Part shown: piece after piece, positions 33,174-41,636 of the stretch
How the letters are laid out: each line of letters begins with the position of its first letter
How positions within the stretch are numbered: position 1 is the first letter of the stretch
Source: Clostridia bacterium
GTDB lineage: Bacteria > Bacillota > Clostridia > Oscillospirales > Acutalibacteraceae
DNA length: 64,000 nt
Direction of reading: 5' to 3'
NCBI GenBank assembly: GCA_017559305.1
Contig: JAFYSP010000003.1
Location: forward strand, 1 to 64,000
Position numbers and translations under genes: made by a program
The notes under the pieces: model-generated
Told to the model about the DNA's origin: nothing
The model's input: the letters and a program-made list of their open reading frames with translations, nothing else
Database searches by the model: none

Positions 33174-34433
33174 ATGAACACATATAAGCATTCGGTAAAA
33201 CTTGATTCCGCCAAATGCCGCGGCTGTACGACATGCCTGCACCATTGTCCGACAGAGGCAATAAGGATACACAACGGTAAAGCAGTCATCAATGAGGACC
33301 GCTGTATAGATTGCGGCGAGTGTATAAGACTATGCCCCAACAAAGCAAAGCGCAGTACGGGCGGCAGCCTCGACGAGATGAAAAACTATAAGTGGAAGAT
33401 AGCCCTTCCCGCTCCCACGCTGTACGGTCAGTTTGAAAACCTAGGCGACGTGGAATACGTGTTGGACGGCTTGTTGAAACTTGGATTTGACGATGTTTTT
33501 GAGGTATCTGCAGCGGCTGAACTTGTTTCGGCATACACTCGCATTTATCTTAAAGACCCAAAGGTTAAAAAACCGGCAATCAGTTCGGCTTGTCCCACAG
33601 TTTTAAGACTTATAGCACTGCGTTTTCCTTCCCTTATCGAAAACGTCATACATATGTTACCGCCAATGGAGGTAGCAGCAAGACTTGCGAGAGATAAGGC
33701 AAAAAGTGAACATCCCGAACTTAATGATTCGGATATCGGAGTATTCTTTATTTCTCCCTGTCCCGCAAAGGTCAGTTATGTTAATAACGGATTTGCCGGA
33801 TATAAGAGTTTAGTTGATGTTGTAGTACCGATTAGTGACATTTATTTCCAACTTATAAATGTTATGGATACTGCAATTGGCGAGCAACAGTTGTCATCAT
33901 CGGGTATGATAGGCATCGGTTGGGCAGTAACAGGCGGAGAATCAACCGCCATATTCAATGAAAACTACCTCGCTGCAGACGGAATTGATAACGTAATCCG
34001 TGTGCTTGACCAGATTGAGAACGGCAGTATGCCGCAACTCGAATTCATCGAGCTTAACGCATGTACAAGCGGTTGTGTCGGCGGGGTGAATACAATTCAA
34101 AATCCATTTATTGCCAAAGCAAGACTTCAAAGTCTGAGAAGGTATTTGCCTGTTTCTCTTAACTTCTTAACCGAAGAAGAAAAACAAAAAGTACCTGAGA
34201 ATTATCTTTTTGATGAATTGCCTCAGTACACTCCCGTGTCTGAATTCCATCCAAGCCTTTTGCAGTCGATGAGAATGATGGCAGAGGCTCAAAGACAAAG
34301 CAGGGAACTTCCAGGTATTGATTGCGGTGCTTGCGGAGCGCCGAATTGCAGAGCTTTCGCAGAAGATGCGGTAAGAAGAGGAGAAGTTGCGGTTTGTCCG
34401 ATAAAAGATAAACTGAGCGGCAATAAAGAATAG
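33174..34433 (+). CDS. HydS-like putative sensory [FeFe]-hydrogenase
   Basis: The 419-residue protein has two 4Fe-4S ferredoxin motifs (CRGCTTCLHHCP and CIDCGECIRLCP, about residues 15-52), an H-cluster-like domain, and a C-terminal four-cysteine 4Fe-4S motif (DCGACGAPNC...VCP, about 382-408). The H-cluster loops are degenerate but keep the four cluster cysteines: SSACPTV, SPCPAK and NACTSGCVGG. The proton-donor cysteine before the first ligand is Ala, as reported for Thermotoga HydS. There is no PAS domain. It probably senses hydrogen or redox state for the neighbouring ATPase, PHP and DRTGG proteins instead of catalysing bulk turnover. This role is inference. Confidence 0.82.
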   Translation: MNTYKHSVKLDSAKCRGCTTCLHHCPTEAIRIHNGKAVINEDRCIDCGECIRLCPNKAKRSTGGSLDEMKNYKWKIALPAPTLYGQFENLGDVEYVLDGLLKLGFDDVFEVSAAAELVSAYTRIYLKDPKVKKPAISSACPTVLRLIALRFPSLIENVIHMLPPMEVAARLARDKAKSEHPELNDSDIGVFFISPCPAKVSYVNNGFAGYKSLVDVVVPISDIYFQLINVMDTAIGEQQLSSSGMIGIGWAVTGGESTAIFNENYLAADGIDNVIRVLDQIENGSMPQLEFIELNACTSGCVGGVNTIQNPFIAKARLQSLRRYLPVSLNFLTEEEKQKVPENYLFDELPQYTPVSEFHPSLLQSMRMMAEAQRQSRELPGIDCGACGAPNCRAFAEDAVRRGEVAVCPIKDKLSGNKE

Positions 34434-34448
34434 ACAAGGTCGGTGAGA

Positions 34449-34778
34449 ATGATGACGGTAGCAAAGTTATGTGAAGTTGCAAATCTTTGCACCATAGTTT
34501 GTCCCGAACCCGAGCGAGAAATAAAAGGCGCTTATTGCGGTGATCTTCTCAGCTGGGTAATGGGCAGGGCAAAAAGCTCGGATGTTTGGATTACTATTAT
34601 GTCTAATATTAACATTTTAGCGGTTGCCAGTCTTGCAGATGTTGCTTGCGTGCTTTTGTCTGAAGGTGTAAAACCCGATGAGGAACTCGTAAAAACAGCA
34701 GAGCAAAAGGGAATTAACATTCTTGCATCTGATAAAACGAGTTTTGAACTCGCAAAACTAATAGGCGCTTTGATATGA
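34449..34778 (+). CDS. DRTGG-domain protein, second copy
   Basis: A 109-residue DRTGG-like protein paralogous to the 118-residue copy upstream, with the matching plan GAYCGDLLSWVMG, ITIMSNINILAVASLADVAC and a final TSFELAKLIGAL. The start is uncertain among GTG 34443, ATG 34449 and ATG 34452; AAGG and GGTGAG lie just upstream. It overlaps the PHP gene by four bases (ATGA). Two DRTGG proteins in one operon suggest a heterodimer or two alternative ligands. Confidence 0.75.
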   Translation: MMTVAKLCEVANLCTIVCPEPEREIKGAYCGDLLSWVMGRAKSSDVWITIMSNINILAVASLADVACVLLSEGVKPDEELVKTAEQKGINILASDKTSFELAKLIGALI

Positions 34779-35506
34779 AGAAATATTATTATGATCTTCA
34801 TATTCACTCCTGTCTGTCACCCTGCGGAGACAATGACTCAACTCCTGACAGCATAGCAGGAATGGGTGAACTGAACGGACTCGACATAATGGCGCTGACC
34901 GATCATAATTCGACCAAAAATTGTCCCGCCTTTTTTGAAGCGGCAAAACACCATGGAATAATAGCGGTTGGCGGAATGGAACTTACAACGGCGGAAGATA
35001 TTCACCTTGTATGCCTTTTCCCAACACTCGATTCTGCTATGGCTTTTGGCACTGAAGTTGAAAAACGCAGGATAAAAATTAAAAACCGTCCCGAAATATT
35101 CGGTGATCAGTTTATTATGAATAGCGAAGACCAGGTAATCGGCTTGGAGGAGGACCTTCTCATAAACGCCACCGATATCACGGTGGATGAAGCGCCGCTA
35201 CTTGCCGAAAAATTCGGTGGTGTCTGCTATCCCGCTCATATTGATAGGGAATCAAACGGAATAATTGCTGTTTTGGGTGCTTTTCCCGAAACTCCCGATT
35301 TTCCTTCGGCAGAACTTCACGATGGAGAAAAATTAGAGGAATACCTCGAAATTTCTCACCTTAAAAAAGAGGCCTTCATAGTAAGCAGTGATGCTCATAA
35401 CCTTTGGAGCATCAAAGAGAGAACCGATTTTTTGGAACTTGCCGAATCGGAAGATGAAGATTTGGTAAGACAGCGGCTTATAGAGTATCTGAGGTGTAAA
35501 AAATGA
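34775..35506 (+). CDS. PHP-domain phosphoesterase
   Basis: The 243-residue protein starts with the PHP metal motif DLHIHSCLSPCGDND (about residues 7-21), then MALTDHNSTKN (about 40-50), a GMEL segment, CYPAHIDR and the late SSDAHNLW (about 204-211). These supply the three-metal site of PHP phosphatases such as RNase AM/YciV. Substrate unknown. A PHP gene at this position is a fixed companion of HydABC operons, as in Thermotoga maritima. Four-base overlaps with both neighbours indicate tight translational coupling. Confidence 0.85.
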   Translation: MKKYYYDLHIHSCLSPCGDNDSTPDSIAGMGELNGLDIMALTDHNSTKNCPAFFEAAKHHGIIAVGGMELTTAEDIHLVCLFPTLDSAMAFGTEVEKRRIKIKNRPEIFGDQFIMNSEDQVIGLEEDLLINATDITVDEAPLLAEKFGGVCYPAHIDRESNGIIAVLGAFPETPDFPSAELHDGEKLEEYLEISHLKKEAFIVSSDAHNLWSIKERTDFLELAESEDEDLVRQRLIEYLRCKK

Positions 35507-36057
35507 AAGAACTTTCACTCAATATCCTCGATATAGTTGAAAACTCTACAAAAGCAGGGGCAACTCTCGTCGAGATTTCTTTGCAGGAAACTAATGACAC
35601 CTTAACAATTACCGTCAAGGATAACGGTTACGGAATGTCGGATGAAACCTGTAAAGCGGCGCTCGACCCTTTTTACACGACAAGAACAACTCGCTCGGTC
35701 GGTATGGGAATACCTTTATTTAAGATGATGGCGGAGCAAACGGGCGGCTCGCTCACCTTACTTTCAAAAAGTAAGCAAGAGTATGGTGACGCTTCGGGCA
35801 CAATCATATCTGCCTTGTTTTATAAAAACCATATTGACTTCACACCGCTCGGAGACGTTGTTTCGACGATACTGACCTTAATTCAGGGTCACCCCGAAAC
35901 AAATTTTCTCTATGAGCATAAATCACCCGAACGAGAGGTCACTCTTGATACAAGAGAACTTCGAGAAGTTTTAGGTGACGTAAGCCTCGCAAAATTCGAG
36001 GTTGTACAATGGATAAAAGAATACCTTAATGAACAGTATTCTCAAGATATATCATAA
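35503..36057 (+). CDS. Histidine-kinase-type ATP-binding protein
   Basis: The 184-residue protein is a stand-alone HATPase_c module: N-box LSLNILDIVENSTKAGA (about residues 4-20), G1 box VKDNGYGMS (about 38-46), F-box-like DPFYTTR and G2 SVGMGIPLFKMMAEQTGG (about 64-81). There is no dimerisation or phospho-acceptor histidine domain, so it is not a complete kinase. A C-terminal extension of about 80 residues may bind a partner. This is the second ATPase of the operon and a plausible output of the HydS-like sensor. Confidence 0.82.
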   Translation: MKELSLNILDIVENSTKAGATLVEISLQETNDTLTITVKDNGYGMSDETCKAALDPFYTTRTTRSVGMGIPLFKMMAEQTGGSLTLLSKSKQEYGDASGTIISALFYKNHIDFTPLGDVVSTILTLIQGHPETNFLYEHKSPEREVTLDTRELREVLGDVSLAKFEVVQWIKEYLNEQYSQDIS

Positions 36058-36079
36058 TCAATCGGAAAGGATGAATAAT

Positions 36080-36445
36080 ATGAAATCTTTAGCAGAACTC
36101 AAAGCAATCAAAGAAAAGATGCAAAGCAAAGTCGTGCTTCGTGAAGGTGGCGAAGAGATCCGTGTAGTTGTCGGTATGGCTACTTGCGGTATCGCTGCAG
36201 GAGCTCGTCCTGTTCTCAATGCTTTTGTTGAGGGCGTAAACAAGGAAAACCTTACTTCCAAGGTATCTGTTTCACAGACAGGATGCGTAGGTCTTTGCCA
36301 GTATGAGCCTATCGTTGAGGTTTATGAGTCAGGTAAGGAAAAGGTCACTTATGTTAAGATGACTGAGGAAAAGGCAGCAAAGGTTATCGAGCAGCACCTT
36401 AAGGGCGGCAAGATAGTAGCTGAATACCTTGTTTCCGAAAAGTAA
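36080..36445 (+). CDS. Thioredoxin-fold 2Fe-2S ferredoxin-like protein
   Basis: A 121-residue protein like the N-terminal domain of HydB/HndB, with a 2Fe-2S pattern VGMATCGIAAGARP (about residues 31-44) and TGCVGLCQYEP (about 74-84). HndB of NADP-reducing hydrogenases is the closest functional label. It may shuttle electrons or modulate complex assembly. The ATG at 36080 is preferred: GGAAAGG lies nine bases upstream, whereas the earlier ATG at 36071 is too close to that site. Confidence 0.85.
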   Translation: MKSLAELKAIKEKMQSKVVLREGGEEIRVVVGMATCGIAAGARPVLNAFVEGVNKENLTSKVSVSQTGCVGLCQYEPIVEVYESGKEKVTYVKMTEEKAAKVIEQHLKGGKIVAEYLVSEK

Positions 36446-36476
36446 GATATAGGTATAAATTTGGAGGTATAATATA

Positions 36477-38291
36477 ATGATTCGTGCACATGTTTTGATT
36501 TGTGGCGGTACAGGTTGTACTTCTTCAGGAAGCAAAGCAATTCAGGAAGCTTTCGAGCAGAATATTGCTAACTGCGGTCTTGTAGAAGAAGTTAAACTTG
36601 TCCAGACCGGATGCTTCGGCCTTTGTGCTCTTGGTCCGGTTGTTATCGTCTATCCTGACGGTACATTCTATTCAAGAGTAACCCCCGAAGATGTTAAGGA
36701 AATCGTTGAAGAACATCTTCTCAAGGGCCGTGTTGTTGAGCACTTGGTTTACAACGATACAGGCGCTGAAGAAGTTATCGGTAACGTTTCTCTTAACGAT
36801 ACTGCTTTCTATAAGTCACAAAGACGTATAGTTCTTCGTAACTGCGGTGTTATCGACCCCGAAAACATTGAAGAATATATCGCTATGGACGGTTATGAGG
36901 CACTCGGTAAGGTACTTACTGAAATGACACCTGAAGAAGTTATCGGTGTTGTTACAGATTCAGGTCTTCGTGGCCGTGGCGGCGGCGGATTCCCCACAGG
37001 TAGAAAGTGGAGCCTTTGCGCACCTAACAAAGCACCTCAGAAATACGTTGTATGTAACGCTGACGAAGGTGACCCCGGTGCATTTATGGACCGTTCAATC
37101 CTTGAAGGCGACCCCCAGTGTATCATTGAAGCAATGGCAATCGCAGGTTACGCAATCGGTGCAACCAAGGGTTACGTTTACGTCAGTGCAGAGTATCCTA
37201 TCGCTGTTACACGTTTGCAGAAAGCTATCGACCAGGCAAAAGAATACGGCCTTCTCGGTAAGAACATATTTGATTCCGGATTTGATTTTGACCTTGAAAT
37301 CCGTCTTGGTGCAGGCGCATTCGTTTGCGGTGAGGAAACCGCTCTTATGACCTCTATCGAGGGTAACCGTGGTGAGCCTCGTCCTCGTCCTCCGTTCCCC
37401 GCTGTAAAGGGTCTTTATGCATCTCCTACAGTTGAGAACAACGTTGAAACCTTTGCTAACATTCCTCAGATTATTCTTAACGGCGCTGATTGGTTCAAGA
37501 CCATGGGTACCGATAGAAGTAAGGGTACAAAGGTATTCGCACTCGGCGGTAAGATCGAGCACACAGGTCTTGTTGAAATTCCTATGGGTACCACACTTCG
37601 TCACATCATTGATGACATCGGCGGCGGTATTCCTAACGGTAAGAAGTTCAAAGCAGCTCAGACAGGCGGTCCTTCAGGCGGATGTATCCCTGCAAGTCTT
37701 ATCGATACAGAAGTTGACTATGATAACCTCACAGCTATCGGCTGTATGATGGGTTCTGGCGGTCTTATCGTTATGGACGAAGATACCTGTATGGTTGATA
37801 TGGCTAAATTCTTCCTCGAGTTCACAGTTGATGAGTCTTGCGGTAAGTGTACACCTTGCCGTGTCGGTACAAAGAGACTTCTCGAACTTCTTGATAAGGT
37901 TACCAAGGGTAAGGGAACACTCGAAGATATCGACAGAATGGAAGAACTCTGCTACTACATCAAGGCTAACTCACTTTGCGGTCTTGGTCAGACAGCACCT
38001 AACCCCGTTCTTTCAACACTTAAATTCTTCCGCGATGAGTATGTAGCTCACGTTGTTGATAAGAAGTGTCCCGCAGGCGTATGTAAAGACCTTCTCACAT
38101 TCACAATCGATAAGGATAAATGTATCGGTTGCGGTATGTGTGCAAGAAACTGCCCCGCAGACGCTATCGTTAAGACAGATTACGTTGCACCCGGTCATAA
38201 ACTTCCTTCTTACAGCATTGATCCCGAGAAGTGCGTAAAATGCGGTGCATGTATTGCTAACTGTAAGTTCAAAGCAATTTCAAAGAAATAA
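36477..38291 (+). CDS. hydB: NuoF-like flavin subunit of NAD-dependent [FeFe]-hydrogenase (HydB)
   Basis: HydB (604 residues) binds FMN and NAD(H) and is the bifurcation site in trimeric hydrogenases. Domains in order: N-terminal thioredoxin-like 2Fe-2S domain (GGTGCTSSG, TGCFGLC; about residues 10-50), NuoF Rossmann domain with SGLRGRGGGGFPTGRKW (about 162-178) and NADEGDPGAFMDR, SLBB domain, NuoF 4Fe-4S motif CGKCTPCRVGTKR (about 460-472), and a C-terminal ferredoxin domain with two CxxCxxCxxxC motifs (about 545-600). GGAGGT precedes the ATG. Stoichiometric neighbours HydA and HydC are in the same operon. Confidence 0.95.
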   Translation: MIRAHVLICGGTGCTSSGSKAIQEAFEQNIANCGLVEEVKLVQTGCFGLCALGPVVIVYPDGTFYSRVTPEDVKEIVEEHLLKGRVVEHLVYNDTGAEEVIGNVSLNDTAFYKSQRRIVLRNCGVIDPENIEEYIAMDGYEALGKVLTEMTPEEVIGVVTDSGLRGRGGGGFPTGRKWSLCAPNKAPQKYVVCNADEGDPGAFMDRSILEGDPQCIIEAMAIAGYAIGATKGYVYVSAEYPIAVTRLQKAIDQAKEYGLLGKNIFDSGFDFDLEIRLGAGAFVCGEETALMTSIEGNRGEPRPRPPFPAVKGLYASPTVENNVETFANIPQIILNGADWFKTMGTDRSKGTKVFALGGKIEHTGLVEIPMGTTLRHIIDDIGGGIPNGKKFKAAQTGGPSGGCIPASLIDTEVDYDNLTAIGCMMGSGGLIVMDEDTCMVDMAKFFLEFTVDESCGKCTPCRVGTKRLLELLDKVTKGKGTLEDIDRMEELCYYIKANSLCGLGQTAPNPVLSTLKFFRDEYVAHVVDKKCPAGVCKDLLTFTIDKDKCIGCGMCARNCPADAIVKTDYVAPGHKLPSYSIDPEKCVKCGACIANCKFKAISKK

Positions 38292-38307
38292 GCAAGGAGT
38301 GAGATAA

Positions 38308-40062
38308 ATGAACGAAATGGTAAATCTTAAGATTAACGGCGTTGCCGTCAGTGTCCCCAAGGGTTCTACTATTCTTGAGGCAGCAAAATCCATCGGTGTA
38401 GATATCCCGACTCTTTGCTATATGAAGGATAGAAACGAGATCGGTGCTTGCCGTATTTGTATGGTTGAAGCAAACGAAGGCAGAGGAACCCGCCTTGTTG
38501 CATCTTGCGTATATCCCGTAAGCGAGGGTATGGAAGTATCTACCAATTCCCTTAATGTTCAAAAAGCCAGAAAGACCACACTCGAACTCATCCTTTCCAC
38601 ACATGACAGAAAGTGTCTTTCTTGCGTACGTTCAGGCAACTGCGAATTGCAGAAGCTTTGTAACGAATATGGTGTAGAAGAGTCTGTATTCGATGGCGAG
38701 AAGCCTGTATACGAACTCGATTGCTCTGCACCTCACATGGTAAGAGATAATAATAAATGTATCCTTTGCCGTCGCTGCGTAGCTGCATGTAACGAGCAGT
38801 TCGTAAGCGTTATCGGTGCTAACAACCGTGGTATCGACACCAATATCGGTTCTGTTTATGATCTTAAACTCGGCGAAACAGGATGTATCTCCTGCGGTCA
38901 GTGTATCGTAAACTGCCCTGTTGGCGCTCTTTATGAGAAGGATGATACTCAGAAGGTTTGGGAAGCTCTTGCAGATCCCGAAAAGATCGTTGTTGTTCAG
39001 ACTGCTCCTGCAGTTCGTGCAGCACTCGGTGAAGAGTTCGGTATGCCCATCGGTACACTCGTAACAGGTAAGATGGCTGCAGCCCTTCGCAGACTCGGCT
39101 TCGATAAGGTATTTGATACCGATTTCGCAGCAGACCTTACAATTATGGAAGAGGGTTATGAATTTATCGACCGTGTTAAGAACGGCGGCAAACTTCCTCT
39201 CATCACTTCCTGCTCACCTGGTTGGGTAAAATTCTGTGAAACATATCATCCTGAATTTATTGATAACCTTTCCAGCTGTAAGTCACCTCAGCAGATGTTC
39301 GGCGCAACAATCAAGACCTACTATGCAGAAAAGAACGGTATTGATCCCAAGAACATCTTCTCACTTTCTGTAATGCCCTGTACTGCAAAGAAATTCGAAA
39401 TCATCAGAGATGACGAAAATGCAGCAGGTCTTCCTGACCTTGATGCAACTATTACAACCCGTGAACTCGCTCGTATGATCAAGAGAGCAGGTATCGACTT
39501 TGCAAATCTTCCTGAAGAAGATTTCGATAATCCTCTCGGCGAGTCAACAGGCGCAGGCGTTATCTTCGGTACCACCGGCGGTGTTATGGAAGCAGCTCTC
39601 CGTACAGTTGTTGAAGTTCTTGAGAATAAGGAACTCGATAATCTTGATTTCGAGGTTGTTCGTGGAACAGCTCCCATCAAGGAAGCAACTCTCAAGGTTG
39701 CAGGTATGGACGTTAACGTCGCTGTATGTAGCGGTATGAGCGCAGCTCACTACTTGCTCGAAATGGTCAAGAAGGGTCAGAAGAACTATCACTTCATCGA
39801 GATTATGGGATGCCCCGGCGGTTGTGTAAACGGCGGCGGTCAGCCCATCCAGCCCGCAAGCGTTCGCAATTCTATTGACCTTAAGGCAGCTCGTGCAGCA
39901 GCTCTTTATAAAGAGGATGCAGGCAAAGCTATCAGAAAGTCACACGAGAATCCAATGATCAAGACAATCTACTCAGAGTACTTTGGAGAGCCCGGCAGCC
40001 ATAAGGCTCACAAGATTCTCCACACAACTTACGTAGATCGTTCAAAGGATCTCATTAAGTAA
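38308..40062 (+). CDS. hydA: [FeFe]-hydrogenase catalytic subunit HydA (NAD-linked, bifurcating type)
   Basis: HydA (584 residues) carries the H-cluster. An N-terminal 2Fe-2S domain (CYMKDRNEIGACRICMVE) is followed by the His-ligated 4Fe-4S motif HDRKCLSCVRSGNC (about residues 99-112). Two 4Fe-4S motifs (CILCRRCVAAC, CISCGQCIVNCP; about 151-204) come next, then the H-cluster domain with L1 TSCSPGW, L2 MPCTAKKFE and L3 EIMGCPGGCVNGGGQP. The C-terminus includes the small-subunit-like domain ending SHKAHKILHTTY. L1 has Ser at the second Cys of the textbook TSCCPxW. The maturases HydEFG are not in the window. Confidence 0.95.
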   Translation: MNEMVNLKINGVAVSVPKGSTILEAAKSIGVDIPTLCYMKDRNEIGACRICMVEANEGRGTRLVASCVYPVSEGMEVSTNSLNVQKARKTTLELILSTHDRKCLSCVRSGNCELQKLCNEYGVEESVFDGEKPVYELDCSAPHMVRDNNKCILCRRCVAACNEQFVSVIGANNRGIDTNIGSVYDLKLGETGCISCGQCIVNCPVGALYEKDDTQKVWEALADPEKIVVVQTAPAVRAALGEEFGMPIGTLVTGKMAAALRRLGFDKVFDTDFAADLTIMEEGYEFIDRVKNGGKLPLITSCSPGWVKFCETYHPEFIDNLSSCKSPQQMFGATIKTYYAEKNGIDPKNIFSLSVMPCTAKKFEIIRDDENAAGLPDLDATITTRELARMIKRAGIDFANLPEEDFDNPLGESTGAGVIFGTTGGVMEAALRTVVEVLENKELDNLDFEVVRGTAPIKEATLKVAGMDVNVAVCSGMSAAHYLLEMVKKGQKNYHFIEIMGCPGGCVNGGGQPIQPASVRNSIDLKAARAAALYKEDAGKAIRKSHENPMIKTIYSEYFGEPGSHKAHKILHTTYVDRSKDLIK

Positions 40063-40070
40063 TAAAAATC

Positions 40071-40100
40071 GCCTATGGAGATTTCTCCATAGGCATTTTT
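40071..40100 (+). terminator. Intrinsic terminator of the hydrogenase operon
   Basis: GCCTATGGAG pairs with CTCCATAGGC, followed by ATTTTTTA. Confidence 0.88.
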
Positions 40101-40111
40101 TATGCAAAATT

Positions 40112-40139
40112 AAAAGCAGAGACAATCGTCTCTGCTTTT
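40112..40139 (-). terminator. Intrinsic terminator after the polysaccharide deacetylase gene
   Basis: AAAAGCAGAGAC-four bases-GTCTCTGCTTTT, a perfect 12-bp stem that would also stop residual plus-strand transcription. Confidence 0.85.
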
Positions 40140-40143
40140 TTAG

Positions 40144-40860
40144 TTATTTATCTGCAAGTAAAACTTCACTGTTAGTACCGTAGAAAATATCATCCTTGCC
40201 GCTTATCATTTGGAACAACTTTTCTATTGCTTCCCAACCTTCAGGTGAAAAATCGAGTGAATAGGAATGTCCCCATATATACAGAATTTGCGGTTTGTCG
40301 GGTTTCATATCAAGAAACTTTTCAACAAGTTCAAAACCCTTGTCGTTAAGTGAAGTGGGTTGATGCATCGTAGGACTGAATTCATATAAATTATCTTGCA
40401 AGTCAAATGAAAAGTTTTCGATTGTAGTTCTTGCGTACTTTATACCCGTGTTTTCCTTTATAATGTTAGCAACACGAGTGTCAAAATCCGTTCTTGCACA
40501 AGGATAAGCAAAACCTTTAACCTCATAACCGACAATTTCAGAGAGCGCAAGTCGGTCATTTTCGACCTGATCAATAATATAATCCTGGGGCTTATTTATA
40601 AGTGGTGGGTGACGGAGCGTGTGCGCCGCTACCTCGTGACCTGCATAAATATCTTTTATTTCGTCGGGACGGAATTTTATATGAGAAACAGTTCGCATAG
40701 AAGGTCCGAGTTCCAATTTGCGAAGATCACCCATAAGTCCCGAATTGAGATTAAAGGTGGACTTTATACCGTATTTATTCATTAAATGAATTAGATGAGC
40801 ATCTTGTGTAACGCCATCATCATAACTAAAGGTGATGGCTTTGAGTTTGCCGTTAAACAT
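40144..40860 (-). CDS. Polysaccharide deacetylase-family protein
   Basis: The 238-residue protein has the NodB-type carbohydrate esterase 4 fold: ITFSYDDGVTQD (about residues 9-20, the DD metal/base pair), EVAAHTLRHPP (about 74-84, HxxxH zinc motif), GFAYPCARTDFD and the late ILYIWGHSYSLD. No signal peptide is seen, so either the product is cytoplasmic or it acts on an intracellular precursor. The ATG at 40860 overlaps the end of the preceding HPr-kinase-like gene; a GTG at 40869 is an alternative. The ribosome-binding site is weak, consistent with coupling. Confidence 0.82.
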   Translation of the reverse strand: MFNGKLKAITFSYDDGVTQDAHLIHLMNKYGIKSTFNLNSGLMGDLRKLELGPSMRTVSHIKFRPDEIKDIYAGHEVAAHTLRHPPLINKPQDYIIDQVENDRLALSEIVGYEVKGFAYPCARTDFDTRVANIIKENTGIKYARTTIENFSFDLQDNLYEFSPTMHQPTSLNDKGFELVEKFLDMKPDKPQILYIWGHSYSLDFSPEGWEAIEKLFQMISGKDDIFYGTNSEVLLADK

Positions 40861-41602
40861 AAAGACCACTGCCTGATTTCATAATGTATTTTTTGCCTGT
40901 CATTTTGTCATAAGAGGTTTTAACTGCTTTTTCGCTTATATCACAGCCGAATTGGTAAATAGGCACCGTCTTTATAAACTTATCGCAGGTTTCGAGCAAC
41001 ATATCAAGGTTGGCTTCGATTCTCGGCTTCACCGTCTGCCAATATATGTTCTTAAAAGCATCTTTTGGCTCCATATCGGTTATAAAACACTTATCACTTC
41101 GCTCAATAAAAGAAACAGCGCCGACAGGGTATTTCGCATTGACGTTTTTATCCGTTTTACCGCTCCAGGGAGTACCGTAAGCATAAAATACGCCGTCTTC
41201 GAGTCTGATTGCGGGTTTGTCATCATTGAGTATAAAGGCGTTTCCCTCGCCCAAATACTTAAGCCAAAGCGCAGTATGCGTTGATTTACCGGTGCCGGGA
41301 TTTGCCGAGAACATATATGCCTTGCCGTCCTCAACGATACAAGAGGAATGAAGCAAAAATCCACCGAAACGAATGAATTGAAAATAAAATCTTGAACCTG
41401 TAAGAATGTATTCCATTTCATCATAAGTAAGGTTAGGATGCTTTTCGCGTGTTTTTTTGATTACTTCGGGGTCGATTTCAATTCTGATATCGGGTTCTCC
41501 CTCAAAATCGCAAAGGTATGCGGCACCCTGCTTTATCATGTGTTCTTCGGTGCATCGCATTAGTACTTTTAGTCCGGCAATAACGTATTTTTTAGATTCC
41601 AT
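40853..41602 (-). CDS. HPr-kinase-like P-loop protein
   Basis: This 249-residue protein contains SANPGTGKSTHTALW (about residues 96-110), the Walker A motif of HPr kinase/phosphorylase, and ILNDDKPAIR (about 120-129), matching the HprK metal/nucleotide pocket. It lacks the HprK N-terminal domain and the standard hexamer features. Homologues with this partial HprK core occur beside RiPP, sulfatase-maturation and surface-sugar genes and may phosphorylate small molecules or peptides. True function unknown. It sits between a PpiC-type foldase and a polysaccharide deacetylase in one operon. Confidence 0.7.
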   Translation of the reverse strand: MESKKYVIAGLKVLMRCTEEHMIKQGAAYLCDFEGEPDIRIEIDPEVIKKTREKHPNLTYDEMEYILTGSRFYFQFIRFGGFLLHSSCIVEDGKAYMFSANPGTGKSTHTALWLKYLGEGNAFILNDDKPAIRLEDGVFYAYGTPWSGKTDKNVNAKYPVGAVSFIERSDKCFITDMEPKDAFKNIYWQTVKPRIEANLDMLLETCDKFIKTVPIYQFGCDISEKAVKTSYDKMTGKKYIMKSGSGLYV

Positions 41603-41636
41603 AACAGATCTCCTGTTTTATTTTTTTAGGGAATCG

